From the NCBI GenBank assembly GCA_028820655.1, contig JAPPIK010000006.1, positions 247,427 to 303,153 of the forward strand: DNA of 55,727 bases. The letters run 5' to 3'. This document shows positions 7,874 through 18,705 of the stretch, piece after piece. The first letter of the stretch is position 1. Each line of letters begins with the position of its first letter. The position numbers were made by a program, and so were the translations under genes. Below the pieces are notes generated by a model, which saw nothing but the letters and a program-made list of their open reading frames with translations, made no database searches and had not been told where the DNA came from. The DNA comes from Candidatus Poribacteria bacterium. Lineage in GTDB: Bacteria; Poribacteria; WGA-4E; JAJDTR01.

Positions 7874-10800
7874 ATGAGCCGAAGAAAGATCGTCACAACA
7901 ATTCTCACTGCAATTCCTATCTGCCTAATCGTGGGCGGGGTGGTGTTTCTGCGCTCGGATTATCTGCTCGAGCGGATTCGCGCAAAGATTGAGACAGAGT
8001 TGGGGCAGCTATTCGAACAGCCTCTTCTGTTCTCGGCGGAGTATGCGGATTCGAACGCGATAACGCTGGACAACGGGCGGCTTCCGGAGGGGTTGCGGAC
8101 GGCATTTGCCGACTACGGCATCGAATTTTCGCCCGCCCTTTCCGTGCTCTCCACGGAAAAACCCGGTGAGTGGATTGTCTCCGACAAGAACCATAAATGG
8201 CGGTACGTCGTCAGGCGCGACGGCAACGAGAGAGGAAATCGGCGCTATGATGATCGCCGGTTCTTTAATGTCTTCAAATACATTGTCAGCATCGGCACAC
8301 TTTCCGGGGACATCTTCACCGGCTTGAGCTTGAATCAGTTTGAAGTCTCGGATGGACAACGTCAACATCGACCGCTCGTATCGGCGGAAGAGATAGTGTT
8401 AAAATACGATCTTTTGCGATTGATAGGCAGAAAGGTCTACATCACCACGTTGCGTTTGATGCGACCCGAGTTCAATCTTCACACGCGGGAGGATGGTCGT
8501 CTCAACTTGGCTGCGATTCTGACTGCGATTTTACCGGAAACCGACTCCACATCGGATTCAAGCGTCCAGATTGAATGGGGCATCGCCAATGCCGAGATTA
8601 TCGATGGACGCGTGAACTATGAGAATGGCGAACGTAATCTGAAGGTTGCCGTCAGCGGCATTGAAAGTCACGTCGAGGGACCGCTTAATCGGTGGGAACA
8701 TACCGGACACTTGGCTATACAAGATGGGAGTTTCGATTTAAATGGGGCGGCGACGAAGATTCATGAGTTTAAAACGCAGTTCAAGTTGCTCGTGGGCGAA
8801 GGCGAGTTTAATGAGATGCACCTGGCGATGGGGAAGTCGCGCGCGACGATTTCCGGAAAGGTTCGCGATTTCACGGAGGCGTCGCGTTACTTGGAGAGCC
8901 GAATCGATTTGGATCTTGATTTGGGTGACATCCGGAATCTCCTGCCCGACGAGTTGGAGGTCGCCGGGAATGCGCGAATCATCGTTGAAGCGAAGGCGAC
9001 ATCATCGGATATCAGCGGCAAGCTGGATCTAAGGTTGAGTTCGGCGACATTCAACGACTTTCACCTCGAGGAGCTCCACGCCGATGCCGAGTTCAACCGG
9101 GACGCGCTGAGGTTGACCGATGTGAATGGGACGCTCGCGTCCGGGGCACTCACCGCTGGATTGGAGGCAAGTTTAGGCAGCCTCGGAGACGGTCTTTTCT
9201 CTTCAACCTCCACTGCCGAACGATCGCCTCAGAACACCGCGGCGCAGCCGACTTCGTCCGAAGAGGTTGCGAAATCACCGATTGGCTTTGACGGCTGGGC
9301 CAAGCTCGAGGGCGCCACCGTCGAAGAAATCCTTCCCCTGTTTATCGACATTCCCGATGAATTTCTCACCCTGACCGGTATCTTGGACAGCCACATCCAG
9401 CTCAGCGGTTCGCTGCCGATAGCTCAAGAGGTATCGGCGCACAGCGATGAACGTCCGAAATTGGCGATTGGTGACACGTTAACCCTTACGGGCGGGTTGA
9501 AAATCTACGAAGCCGCTATGAACGACGAGTCCATCGGCGTTTCGGAAGCCAGGTTTGAGCTAGCGGAGAACCAACTCCAACTTGACGCCAATCTTGATGC
9601 CGCAAAGATTCAAGTGAACGGCACAGCCGGGCTGGCGGAGGCGCTGGATCTCGATTTGGAGATACGGCGCATCGACACCGGAAAACTCACGAAAATCATA
9701 CGCGCCCCCGATCTCAGCGGCGAGGCGACGCTCCGCGGAAAGATCACAGTGGATGTTCCGCTAACCGGACTTCTGAAGATCCCCGAAGCCAGTCTTTTCG
9801 ACGTGCCTATCGGCGTGCTGACGGCGGACTTCTACTATCAGGACGGCAATGTAACGCTTCAGCCGGTCCGCCTCTCCAAAGGCGAAAGCCTATTGACCTT
9901 GGTCGGAGTTGCCCGGATGGAGGGCGATATGCCCGTCGAGTTCCGCGTCCGTGCTCAACCCTTCCAGATTTCGGATTATGTGCGTCTGTTGGCGGGCGCG
10001 GAGTATCCAGTTTCGGGTGTTGTCACCGGCAATCTAGCGCTTGACGGGACGCTGAACGGACTTGACGGGCGCGGGAGCCTCAACGTCGCGAGTGCGAAAG
10101 CGTGGGATCTGGCGCTCGACCCGTTAATTCTTCCGCTAGTTATCGATGATTACACCCTACATGTGACCGATTTCGAGGTGTTCGCGCGCGAGCAACGCGG
10201 CGTCATCAACTTCCAAATCTCGCCGGAGTTGAATTATCAACTTAATTTTCAGAGCGATCCGATGCGATTGAAGGAGCTTGCGATCGCCCGCGCGATACCG
10301 GATTTTCTGTTGGACGCCGACCTCGTCGTGAACGCGACCGGAGAAGGCAATGCCGCCAGTCCGCGAATCGACGTCAATTTCGATTTTGCGGACATCAGCT
10401 ACGAAAATCACACCATTATCCCTGAAGCTGATGGGACTCGAAACTCCCCCGAGATTCGAATCAGCGGCGTGTTCACTGAAAACGCGCTCCGGTTCGAGGG
10501 CACGGGTTTTAACGGGAGCAGCCAGATACGCGGAATCTTAGAAGCGACCCTCGGCAACCCGTATCAACTCTTTGTGCGCAGCAACGCGATAAATGTCAGT
10601 CCCATACTCGGCGTGTTTCACGATTCCCTCGAAGAGATACCGGCGACTGCCAACGGCACGCTTGAAGTTAGCGGCACATTGGTGGATTTGACCAAGTTCA
10701 CGCTGAATACGGCGCTCACCACCCTTGCGCTCGAAGTGAACGGTAGGCGGTTGACAAACGCGGCGCCGATCCGATTCGGTTGTGTCGACAACATCTGGCG

Positions 10801-13800
10801 AGTTGATTCATTTTCGCTCGCCAATTTGGAGGGAAGAGCCGTCCGCACGCCGTTTGTGAATCTCCGCTTAACCCTTGACGATCAGTCGATTGATTTTGTC
10901 GCCGAATCCAGAGATTTCCAGCTTGAACCCTTATGCGGGGTGTTGAATCTTCCCGCTACCCTATCCGGAAGCGCCAGCTACAAACTTACCGGCACCGGTA
11001 GTATCACAGATCCGGAACTGACGCTTGAATGGTCGGTCCCCGAAGCCCGCCTTGAAAACGCCCAGGTTCCAATCGTCGTAAGCGAGGCGTCGGGCAATGC
11101 CGCCTATGCCGCCCACACACTTACGGTTGAACCTTTCGACTTTCTCTTGACGGGGTGTCCGGTGCACGTCGAAGGAACTGCCGCCGTAAATATCGATAAC
11201 CTTCAATCCTCGACGATGAACTTCCGCACATCCATCATGAATTTTGATGTGGGAACTATGGAATCACGGCAATTTCTCAATGAAAGGGACGATTGGCAAT
11301 TACCGGTCGAGCTGCCTACGGAGGGACAGCTAAACCTAGAAGCGTATTTCACCGGAACCTTTAGCGATCCGGAGATTGACGCATCAATCGACGTATCCGA
11401 CGCCAAAGTGCACATTGTCGATTATCATCAGCCGCTTGAAAACATCGACCTTGGTCTGCGTGTTGTTGGCGGTGACGCGACATCGGCTGAACTGCTGACA
11501 CTTACCGTTGCCGCCGCCGCATGGAACGTAGGAGAGGGACGCTATCAAGCGGAAGGGAGTTGGCAGCTTCCCCGGACGAAAACTCAGACCACGCTCATCG
11601 ATGTTCTCCCGTCGCTCGCCGAACTTAATCCGTTGTTTCAGCTTCAGCTTGATGGCAAGGACACCAATTTGACCGATTTTGCGAGTCACTTCGCCAACAA
11701 AACCGGCAATCACGGAATCTCCGAGTACCTGTTCACCGACAAGATTACCCGAGCGACAGTCGATTCGCGGCTTGAACTCAAGGGCGACGGATACAGCCTT
11801 GATAGGATTTCGGCACACCTGACGCTTGACAATTTACACGTAGATTTTGACGAGAACGACATACTAAGCGTCGAACCGATTCGCGCCGAATTAGCCGGCG
11901 GCACGTTCCGGATTAACTCGTTCCAAATCGGGTCGCCTAGCAGAGTGGAGGGCCGTAAGGGAGGAGGAAACGACGATTCGACAGCCGACACTCGTTCATC
12001 TCCGAACATCATCAAGTGGGCGGACACGCGCGGTTGGATCAGCTTGGATGGGGATTTGGGGATTGATTTTGAACTTACGGGTTTTCCGTTCGGCGCACTG
12101 CTGCCTGGAATGACGGTGCCGCTGTTTAACAGCACGGTCGGGGTTGAAGCGATCTTGAACGGGGTGGCTCGCGTAAGCGGGAATGTCGCCAGTCCCGTCA
12201 TTGAAGCGGAGTGGGAGGCGCAGGGCAGCATCGGCGACAAACTCACGTCGCATTTTTTGGAGTTCGCCGACACCGGACAGGTGGAGTATCGCAATCAGGT
12301 ATTCGAGATTAAGCAGACCGAATTGAGCGGTTACGGCAATCGTTTGACAATACAGGGCACGATACCGATCGATCTGCGGCTTCAACCGCACGAACTGAAA
12401 GACCGGTTCCTTGATCAGCCGGTCCATCTCGAAATACGGAGTCAAGAAGCCAATCTCAGTTTTTTCTCCCAGTTTCAACCGCAGCTCGAAACCGTCGGCG
12501 GAATAGCCGACGTGAATCTTGAGATACGGGGCACAACCGCATCACCGCATTTGTACGGCACGGCATCGCTCCAAGAAGGGATGGTCAAATTCACCGAATT
12601 CGATACGCCAATCTCAAACACACGGATAAACCTGCGAGCGGACGGCGAGGACCTTCGCGTACCGGAGTTTCGCTTTGAAATCGGCGAAGGGAGTTATGCA
12701 CTGGACGTTTATTGCGACATGAACGGGCTGCTCCCCAAGAACTTGGAAATTCGGAGTTTTCATGCCCAACAGGCGCAACTCTCCGACTTCGCCCGAAACC
12801 TTCTGCCCGCGATAATGGGGGAGAATTTGAGCGGACATGTGACGGCGCAGGGACACTTGCGTCTTCCGGCGGATCGTTTTGTCACGGCCGGGGACGCGCC
12901 GTGGCTACCCAAGATCATCTTACCGTTAACGCCGCACAATCTGGCCCGCCACGCGTCGGGCGGGTTGAAGGTCGAGGAGGTTTTCATCAAGGCTCTTGAT
13001 TATAAGGTGCACAACCTCAGTCCGATCGAGTGGCGTTTATCCGCCGGACAACTGAATCTTGCAGATGGATTCATATTACAGGACCAACTCGTTGACAACG
13101 AGGAGAAAGGGCGGTTCACGTTGGTCGTGGAGAGCGGTCAGTGGACAGCTCCCGGGAAAACAGTGGTCAGTGAAGAAGAGGCGGTTGTCAGTGGTCTGTA
13201 CGTTTTCGACATGCGCACGAGCAACTTGAATCTTGGCTTTGTCTCCGATTTTCTTCCAAAAGGATATGTCGTTAACGGGTTGCTCGATTCAGAATTGAGC
13301 GTGCGCGGCACGGGGGAAAACCCCGAACTCACTTTCCGGTGGGACACCTCGAACCTGTCTATAAACAGTGCCGGCGTGGACGAGTGCAGAGGAAAGATTG
13401 CTTACCGTAACGGGAAAGTGTATACCGAGAAACCGGCGCGTCTTGTCATCGGACACAATCGCGCGGAATTCTCCGGATCGATACCCTTCGAATTGTCTCT
13501 CGACAGGATGCACGCGGCTCTGCCAACTCCGGACGCGCCCGGGAAGGCCGGCGCCATTGAAGGGAGATTGGATGTCTTCATTGAAGATCTGGAGTTTCTA
13601 CCCCTTATCCAATCGCAAATCGGATTCGCCGATGCCACCGGAGGTGTTAATGTGACCTTTGGCGGGCCGATTGACGCGCCGAAACTCAAAGGCGTAGCCA
13701 ACTTTGACGACTTGGCGTTCAATTTAACGGAGGCGAATATCGATGTGAAAGAAACCGATGTAATCGTGGATTTTACGAATAAGGGTTTCGATATTCGGGG

Positions 13801-14965
13801 CTGGGACGGGGTTTTGAACGGAGGGGCTTACCGAGTGTCCGGTAACGGGTCGTCCGACTGGCACCGCCTCGAATACCTCGATCTCACGGCTGAGCTTGAC
13901 GGCGGATCCACGTTTGAAGATCCCGGGCTCTACCGCATCACATGCGGCGAAGTGAAGGTGTTCATGGAGGGAGCGGTCGGAGGCGGGAATCTGCTGGTTG
14001 TCGATTCTGCCGACTCTGTTAAAGGCTTGCCACCGGTGCAGGGCGAGGTTCGGATAGTTGAAGGCATCTATGAACGACATTGGCAGGATCTCGTTGATGA
14101 GTGGTTTGATCAATCAGCCGAACTTCATCTTGAAGTCTGGTCGGATTACCCCATCATGAGAGACCTCAGATTTGATCTGCGCGTGGATGCCCCGGACGGT
14201 TTTCGGGTAGTATCCAATTTGGGCAAACTCGATATTGAGGTGTCGATAAACGGAAAACTTTCCGGTCGTATACAGAAGCCGTCGTTTGTCGGGAGGGTCA
14301 ACCTTCAGCCAAGGAGTGAATTCACACTTAAAAGCTTGAAATATCCGTTTGCGATCGAGGAGGGTTCGTATATCGAAAACACGAATCCGCTTGAATTCAA
14401 TCCCCGCTACGAGATTTACGCCAAGACGCTGGAACCCATTGAGCGGGTTCAGGTCGTGTCGACCGATGGCAGGGCTTTTACGCGGGACGTGGAAATCCGT
14501 GCACATTTCAGCGGTTACCTCAAGCAGGAAGAGCAGAGACATCGACCCGAGTTATTCGCTGATGTACTGGGCCGAGGCGCAGGCGAAGAGTACGATTTGA
14601 CCCCATTGCAGGTGATGTCCGTTCTGGCGACGCGCGATGTTGCCGCGCTTGGAGATTCGCCCTTCGGTGCCACTCTGCCCATGCTGGCTCTATCATCCTC
14701 GCGATATTTTGGAAACCGTTTGGATGAAATTATCGGCGTGCAAGCAATTGTGGACTACAATCCCACCGGCGGCGAGAAAACGAGGTTCCTTCTCTCAAGG
14801 GAGATTTTCAGACGCATTCTCGTCACGTATTCCTCCACCTTACAGATTCATGGGGAGCCGCGTATAGAGGTGGAATATCAGATTAATCGGGGGTTCTCGG
14901 TTACGGGAGAGCGAAATGAACAGGGGACATACGGTTTGGATTTGAAGCTGGAGCAGCGCTTTTGA
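7874..14965 (+). CDS. tamB: Giant TamB/AsmA-like (DUF490) protein
   Basis: TamB-like proteins are anchored in the inner membrane and span the periplasm as a long beta-taco groove. They work with an Omp85 partner in outer-membrane protein assembly and/or lipid transport. This 2363-aa protein starts with one N-terminal membrane segment (TTILTAIPICLIVGGVVFL). It continues with very long repetitive beta-strand sequence in which G-x-hydrophobic, LxGxA and sGxhxxxhxl patterns recur. The C-terminal ~300 residues resemble the conserved DUF490 end (VNLQPRSEFTLKSLKYPF, EPRIEVEYQINRGFSVTGER, DLKLEQRF). E. coli TamB is about 1259 aa, so this one is nearly twice as long. The Omp85-family gene follows on the same strand after ~120 nt, which supports a TamAB-like pair. 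The ATG at 7874 lacks a strong Shine-Dalgarno. Confidence 0.88.
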   Translation: MSRRKIVTTILTAIPICLIVGGVVFLRSDYLLERIRAKIETELGQLFEQPLLFSAEYADSNAITLDNGRLPEGLRTAFADYGIEFSPALSVLSTEKPGEWIVSDKNHKWRYVVRRDGNERGNRRYDDRRFFNVFKYIVSIGTLSGDIFTGLSLNQFEVSDGQRQHRPLVSAEEIVLKYDLLRLIGRKVYITTLRLMRPEFNLHTREDGRLNLAAILTAILPETDSTSDSSVQIEWGIANAEIIDGRVNYENGERNLKVAVSGIESHVEGPLNRWEHTGHLAIQDGSFDLNGAATKIHEFKTQFKLLVGEGEFNEMHLAMGKSRATISGKVRDFTEASRYLESRIDLDLDLGDIRNLLPDELEVAGNARIIVEAKATSSDISGKLDLRLSSATFNDFHLEELHADAEFNRDALRLTDVNGTLASGALTAGLEASLGSLGDGLFSSTSTAERSPQNTAAQPTSSEEVAKSPIGFDGWAKLEGATVEEILPLFIDIPDEFLTLTGILDSHIQLSGSLPIAQEVSAHSDERPKLAIGDTLTLTGGLKIYEAAMNDESIGVSEARFELAENQLQLDANLDAAKIQVNGTAGLAEALDLDLEIRRIDTGKLTKIIRAPDLSGEATLRGKITVDVPLTGLLKIPEASLFDVPIGVLTADFYYQDGNVTLQPVRLSKGESLLTLVGVARMEGDMPVEFRVRAQPFQISDYVRLLAGAEYPVSGVVTGNLALDGTLNGLDGRGSLNVASAKAWDLALDPLILPLVIDDYTLHVTDFEVFAREQRGVINFQISPELNYQLNFQSDPMRLKELAIARAIPDFLLDADLVVNATGEGNAASPRIDVNFDFADISYENHTIIPEADGTRNSPEIRISGVFTENALRFEGTGFNGSSQIRGILEATLGNPYQLFVRSNAINVSPILGVFHDSLEEIPATANGTLEVSGTLVDLTKFTLNTALTTLALEVNGRRLTNAAPIRFGCVDNIWRVDSFSLANLEGRAVRTPFVNLRLTLDDQSIDFVAESRDFQLEPLCGVLNLPATLSGSASYKLTGTGSITDPELTLEWSVPEARLENAQVPIVVSEASGNAAYAAHTLTVEPFDFLLTGCPVHVEGTAAVNIDNLQSSTMNFRTSIMNFDVGTMESRQFLNERDDWQLPVELPTEGQLNLEAYFTGTFSDPEIDASIDVSDAKVHIVDYHQPLENIDLGLRVVGGDATSAELLTLTVAAAAWNVGEGRYQAEGSWQLPRTKTQTTLIDVLPSLAELNPLFQLQLDGKDTNLTDFASHFANKTGNHGISEYLFTDKITRATVDSRLELKGDGYSLDRISAHLTLDNLHVDFDENDILSVEPIRAELAGGTFRINSFQIGSPSRVEGRKGGGNDDSTADTRSSPNIIKWADTRGWISLDGDLGIDFELTGFPFGALLPGMTVPLFNSTVGVEAILNGVARVSGNVASPVIEAEWEAQGSIGDKLTSHFLEFADTGQVEYRNQVFEIKQTELSGYGNRLTIQGTIPIDLRLQPHELKDRFLDQPVHLEIRSQEANLSFFSQFQPQLETVGGIADVNLEIRGTTASPHLYGTASLQEGMVKFTEFDTPISNTRINLRADGEDLRVPEFRFEIGEGSYALDVYCDMNGLLPKNLEIRSFHAQQAQLSDFARNLLPAIMGENLSGHVTAQGHLRLPADRFVTAGDAPWLPKIILPLTPHNLARHASGGLKVEEVFIKALDYKVHNLSPIEWRLSAGQLNLADGFILQDQLVDNEEKGRFTLVVESGQWTAPGKTVVSEEEAVVSGLYVFDMRTSNLNLGFVSDFLPKGYVVNGLLDSELSVRGTGENPELTFRWDTSNLSINSAGVDECRGKIAYRNGKVYTEKPARLVIGHNRAEFSGSIPFELSLDRMHAALPTPDAPGKAGAIEGRLDVFIEDLEFLPLIQSQIGFADATGGVNVTFGGPIDAPKLKGVANFDDLAFNLTEANIDVKETDVIVDFTNKGFDIRGWDGVLNGGAYRVSGNGSSDWHRLEYLDLTAELDGGSTFEDPGLYRITCGEVKVFMEGAVGGGNLLVVDSADSVKGLPPVQGEVRIVEGIYERHWQDLVDEWFDQSAELHLEVWSDYPIMRDLRFDLRVDAPDGFRVVSNLGKLDIEVSINGKLSGRIQKPSFVGRVNLQPRSEFTLKSLKYPFAIEEGSYIENTNPLEFNPRYEIYAKTLEPIERVQVVSTDGRAFTRDVEIRAHFSGYLKQEEQRHRPELFADVLGRGAGEEYDLTPLQVMSVLATRDVAALGDSPFGATLPMLALSSSRYFGNRLDEIIGVQAIVDYNPTGGEKTRFLLSREIFRRILVTYSSTLQIHGEPRIEVEYQINRGFSVTGERNEQGTYGLDLKLEQRF

Positions 14966-15088
14966 AGCGCTGGAAAAACGGTGGTTAATCGCCGCGATTG
15001 GGAGAGTTGGTCTATGAAACACATTGTAGTTAATCACGCTGATATTGACTGAACAGCGTTCGTCTTTTTTATATCCCTCTTGAAAAAA

Positions 15089-18000
15089 ATGATTATGATT
15101 TCCCGCTTAACGCTCATCGCTAAACATTGCCATCTCCTATGCGCGCTTTTCCTTATCCTATTCCACTACGGAGCGATCGCCTCCGTGCATATCAACCGCG
15201 CCAAACCACAACCCACAATCACCAAAATCATCTTCTTAATCAATGGAAAAAAAATTCCGGACGATTCCTCCCGATTGGAAAGACTGAGGCGGATCTGCGG
15301 AATATCTTCCGCACAGCCGCTGTCTGCCTACGCTGTCGGCAACAGCATTAAGAAACTCTACGCCACTGGAGAGTTTTCCCAGATTGAAGTGTTGAAGCAA
15401 AAGGTATTTGGCGGCGTCGTCCTGAGATTCCAACTCACCGAAAAGGTGCTTATCGAGCTTATCAAGTTATCGGGGAACCGCTTGGCTGACGAGATGATTC
15501 GCGATGTCATCAAATCTCGAGCCGGGGGCGAATACATTGAGGCCGTCGCACGGGAAGATAGACAACGCATCCAGGACCTTTATCTTGACCAAGGATATTT
15601 TCAAGTTCAAGTGCGCTTTTCCGCCCCTGCACCTTCACAAATCAAAGGACCGGTTACGCTGACTTATAATGTGAATGAGGGAAGTCGGTCAGTGATTCGA
15701 GAATTTCTGTTCAGCGGAAATGCTTCGATACCTTCCGAGCGGCTGAAGCGGTCGCTAAAGAGCAAAATTGGAAAACCTTACGCTAAACAACTGGTCGAAC
15801 GCGACATTCAGCATCTGATGTCACTCTATCGGCGCGACGGATTCTTGAACACTCGCGTTCACACGGAGCGGCACCTCGATGTCGCTGAGCTATCCCTCAC
15901 GTTCAAAATCGTCGAAGGCAAGAAGGTCACCGTTAAGGGAATCGACGACGACGAACTTCGCAACCGAATGAGTCTGTTCAAGCAAAACAGTTATTCCGAT
16001 GCCATTCTTGAAAGCAACAGAGAGCAGATCCGGCAGTTCTATCGCCAGAAAGGATATTATGATCCCAGCGTCGACTACCGGATTGAAAAGGATACAGAGC
16101 GCGAAGTGGTCATTCGGTTCGTTATTGACCTAGGCTTGGCGCCTCGGATTGGTCAAATCACTTTTGAAGGGAACAACGAATTTAAGCGCACGGATCTACT
16201 AAATGCGATGAAAACCAGGACACACAGCCGATGGGCGCTCCCCGGATTGAGGTGGCTCTTTTCCAAGGGTATCTTCGATTCGTTGGTGTTCGAGACGGAT
16301 ATCCGCGCGCTGGAACTGCTGTATCGAAAGGAGGGGTATCCCGATGTGCGGGTGGATGTCCGGGAGGAAATTGACGCGGCGAATGAGCGTCTCAACCTGC
16401 ACATCATCGTGAACGAAGGGGAACAACAGATAATTCGGCGTGTCACGGTGACCGGGAACCGAATATTCAAAACTGAAGAATTGCTGTCGCAGCTTGACGC
16501 CGAACCGGGAAAGCCTTACAGCAAGGAGGGCATCGCAGTCGACGACTATTCGAAATTGCTGTCGCTCTACGATAAGAAAGGTCACATCTATGTAATTGTA
16601 CAACCGGAATATAACGCGCTTCTGTTTCAAACGAGATTACGGCGCCCGGACAACTGGGACGCTCTTGAGAACCGACTTCCGGAAAAATTCTCTATTCGCG
16701 CACCAGAATCTTTCCGCGAGTTGCTTGAGGGTGCGTCGACCAGGGATGTCGAAGCCGGAACCCCTACCCTTCACTTATCGCCGAATGTGTTCATAGAAAA
16801 ACGCGAACGCGGCTGGCTGATGACGGATCAAGACACGGGCCGCAGCTATATCGTCGACAGAGAAGATAACACCCTCAACATCTACGAGATTGGTCTGTTG
16901 CGATACAATATTACCGAAAGAGAGCAGGTTATATTCGGAGAGTTTAGCTTTTCCAGCAGCCCCAGCACGGGTTTTCTCGACGATAATCGGTCTTCATCTT
17001 TCAGGGGAGATATGGGAAATTCGGCGGACTCGACTTCTTCGGTGGACGCTACGCCCGGGATTCGCGAGCACGTGCTGCGGCGTGAATTCGAAAGTTTGGG
17101 TTTGCGCGAAGGCGCAGTATTTAACCCCGACGAGCTACGCGAAGCGCAGCGGCGTTTGTCGAGGCTGGGCATTTTCAGGCGCGTCGGAATAGAGACACCG
17201 GGTAGTCGTGAAGACAAAGAGGTGCTTGAAGATATAGCGGCGCTTGATGTTAATGTTCATGCCGAATTGAGACAGCCGGGATCCATCAGCGTTCGCGGCG
17301 GATACAGCCCATCCGAAGGTATTCGGGGCACGCTCGCGGTACTGCATAGCAATCTGTACCAACGGAACATGAGGGCGGGAGCAAAGCTCAGCGCGGGGAC
17401 GCGAGGCAACCTATATGAACTTACCCTCATCGAACCTTGGCTAATCGGGCCCACGATGGGAACGCTGCGGATATTCGAGGACAACTTGGAGGAACAGGAC
17501 AATACGCGGGCGAGGGGCGCCACCGCAAATTTGGCGCGGCGGCTGAGCCTATACAGCAATGCCGCGGTGCAGTACAAATATCAGGAGTTGACACAGCGAA
17601 TCGAACTCGCGCGGGCGCCGGAATCCCCAAATGCGGTCTTGCCCACGGAGAGACATACGACCGTCAGCAGCTTGGGATTGTCATTTCACCGTGACAACCG
17701 GGAACCGTTTCTTAATCCGAGCGACGGCTGGCTGAACGAATTTGCCGTCGAATACGCGGGCGGGTTCATCGGAGGGAAATCGAGTTTCTTCAAATTAACG
17801 GGGGACAACCGGTTCTATTCACGCATCGGGGACATGGTTCTTGTCAATGCGCTGCGCCTAGGTTACGCCAGAGGGTTACGCTCGAACCGCGAACGGGAGA
17901 TCGTCTCCTTCGAGCGGTTCAAAGCGGGCGGGTCAACGACGATTAGGGGGTACAGAGACCGCTCTTTGGGTCCGCTCGATGACGAGTTGTCGAACACCCA

Positions 18001-18256
18001 TCGTGGCGATGTGCTCTTCATCTACAACGTGGAGTTGCGGTTTCCTTTATACAAACTCTTCGGCGGCGCGCTGTTCTTTGACACCGGGAATGTGTGGGAC
18101 AACCTCGCCTCAATCGACACCGATCCGTTGCATTCCGCAATCGGTGTGGGGGTGCGCGTGGATACCCCGTTAGGGCCGGCGCGCGTTGATTACGGTTTCC
18201 CCCTTGTTGGTGACGAATCCCCCCAGGTTAGTCTCGGTTTGGGCCATGCGTTTTGA
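15089..18256 (+). CDS. Omp85/BamA-TamA family outer-membrane assembly protein with about seven POTRA domains
   Basis: This ~1055-aa Omp85 protein has an N-terminal hydrophobic signal-like segment (HLLCALFLILFHYGAIA), a series of POTRA repeats and a C-terminal D15-type barrel (about residues 690-1055). POTRA starts are recognisable near VIREFLFSGNASI, IGQITFEGNNEF and IRRVTVTGNRIF; I count about seven, against five in BamA and three in TamA. A ~110-residue stretch with a non-POTRA look (about 520-635) interrupts the sixth. The barrel has the conserved FKAGGSTTIRGYRDRSLGP loop and LGPARVDYGFPL, and ends in an aromatic F. The start is uncertain: ATGs at 15089 and 15095 follow a TTG at 15080, with no clear ribosome-binding site. 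The neighbouring tamB suggests it is the TamA partner, but BamA cannot be excluded. Confidence 0.88.
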   Translation: MIMISRLTLIAKHCHLLCALFLILFHYGAIASVHINRAKPQPTITKIIFLINGKKIPDDSSRLERLRRICGISSAQPLSAYAVGNSIKKLYATGEFSQIEVLKQKVFGGVVLRFQLTEKVLIELIKLSGNRLADEMIRDVIKSRAGGEYIEAVAREDRQRIQDLYLDQGYFQVQVRFSAPAPSQIKGPVTLTYNVNEGSRSVIREFLFSGNASIPSERLKRSLKSKIGKPYAKQLVERDIQHLMSLYRRDGFLNTRVHTERHLDVAELSLTFKIVEGKKVTVKGIDDDELRNRMSLFKQNSYSDAILESNREQIRQFYRQKGYYDPSVDYRIEKDTEREVVIRFVIDLGLAPRIGQITFEGNNEFKRTDLLNAMKTRTHSRWALPGLRWLFSKGIFDSLVFETDIRALELLYRKEGYPDVRVDVREEIDAANERLNLHIIVNEGEQQIIRRVTVTGNRIFKTEELLSQLDAEPGKPYSKEGIAVDDYSKLLSLYDKKGHIYVIVQPEYNALLFQTRLRRPDNWDALENRLPEKFSIRAPESFRELLEGASTRDVEAGTPTLHLSPNVFIEKRERGWLMTDQDTGRSYIVDREDNTLNIYEIGLLRYNITEREQVIFGEFSFSSSPSTGFLDDNRSSSFRGDMGNSADSTSSVDATPGIREHVLRREFESLGLREGAVFNPDELREAQRRLSRLGIFRRVGIETPGSREDKEVLEDIAALDVNVHAELRQPGSISVRGGYSPSEGIRGTLAVLHSNLYQRNMRAGAKLSAGTRGNLYELTLIEPWLIGPTMGTLRIFEDNLEEQDNTRARGATANLARRLSLYSNAAVQYKYQELTQRIELARAPESPNAVLPTERHTTVSSLGLSFHRDNREPFLNPSDGWLNEFAVEYAGGFIGGKSSFFKLTGDNRFYSRIGDMVLVNALRLGYARGLRSNREREIVSFERFKAGGSTTIRGYRDRSLGPLDDELSNTHRGDVLFIYNVELRFPLYKLFGGALFFDTGNVWDNLASIDTDPLHSAIGVGVRVDTPLGPARVDYGFPLVGDESPQVSLGLGHAF

Positions 18257-18705
18257 GATTGAATTCTGCGCAATGTGCAACTCGCGACAGAGTAATTCGC
18301 AATAAATCAAGGAGTTCTATTGTGCGGGAGAGTTTATCCCACGGGAATTACAATCGAGACTGACTGTCTGATTTTGCCATCAAGACTTCCTATGGAATCT
18401 CTATCCCCTTCCCTATCGTTCTTTTGATCACCCATCATTCATTTCGCCTGATCCCACGCTGTTCAATCGGTCTATTGCCAGTCGCTTGCATGATCTATCC
18501 ACCCGGATGCGTTGGAAAGACTAGATTTCGCAATTCCGACCGTGGAGGGCATGGAAACCGGGTTTTGTTAAAATAGTGATTGGTTCCAGGGCATCGGGAT
18601 CTAAGTACGTGCGCGCGCGACCGTCTAGCGGCAAGAATCAACCACGCCGCGGAGTCATAACTCGCCAGATATTCAATTCACTGGCGAAAAAAGCAAAGAG
18701 GAATT
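18257..18705. other. Intergenic region, no gene recognised
   Basis: This 449-bp gap lies between the Omp85 gene and the antiporter gene. It has no convincing reading frame, RNA gene or array repeat. The A/T-rich patch near 18560-18585 (GGGTTTTGTTAAAATAGTG) could hold promoter elements for the antiporter, but I cannot assign -35/-10 boxes with confidence. Confidence 0.4.

Noticed and set aside
11996-12478. Long open frames antisense to tamB
   Set aside because: They follow the codon pattern of tamB on the other strand and have no ribosome-binding site or recognisable protein.
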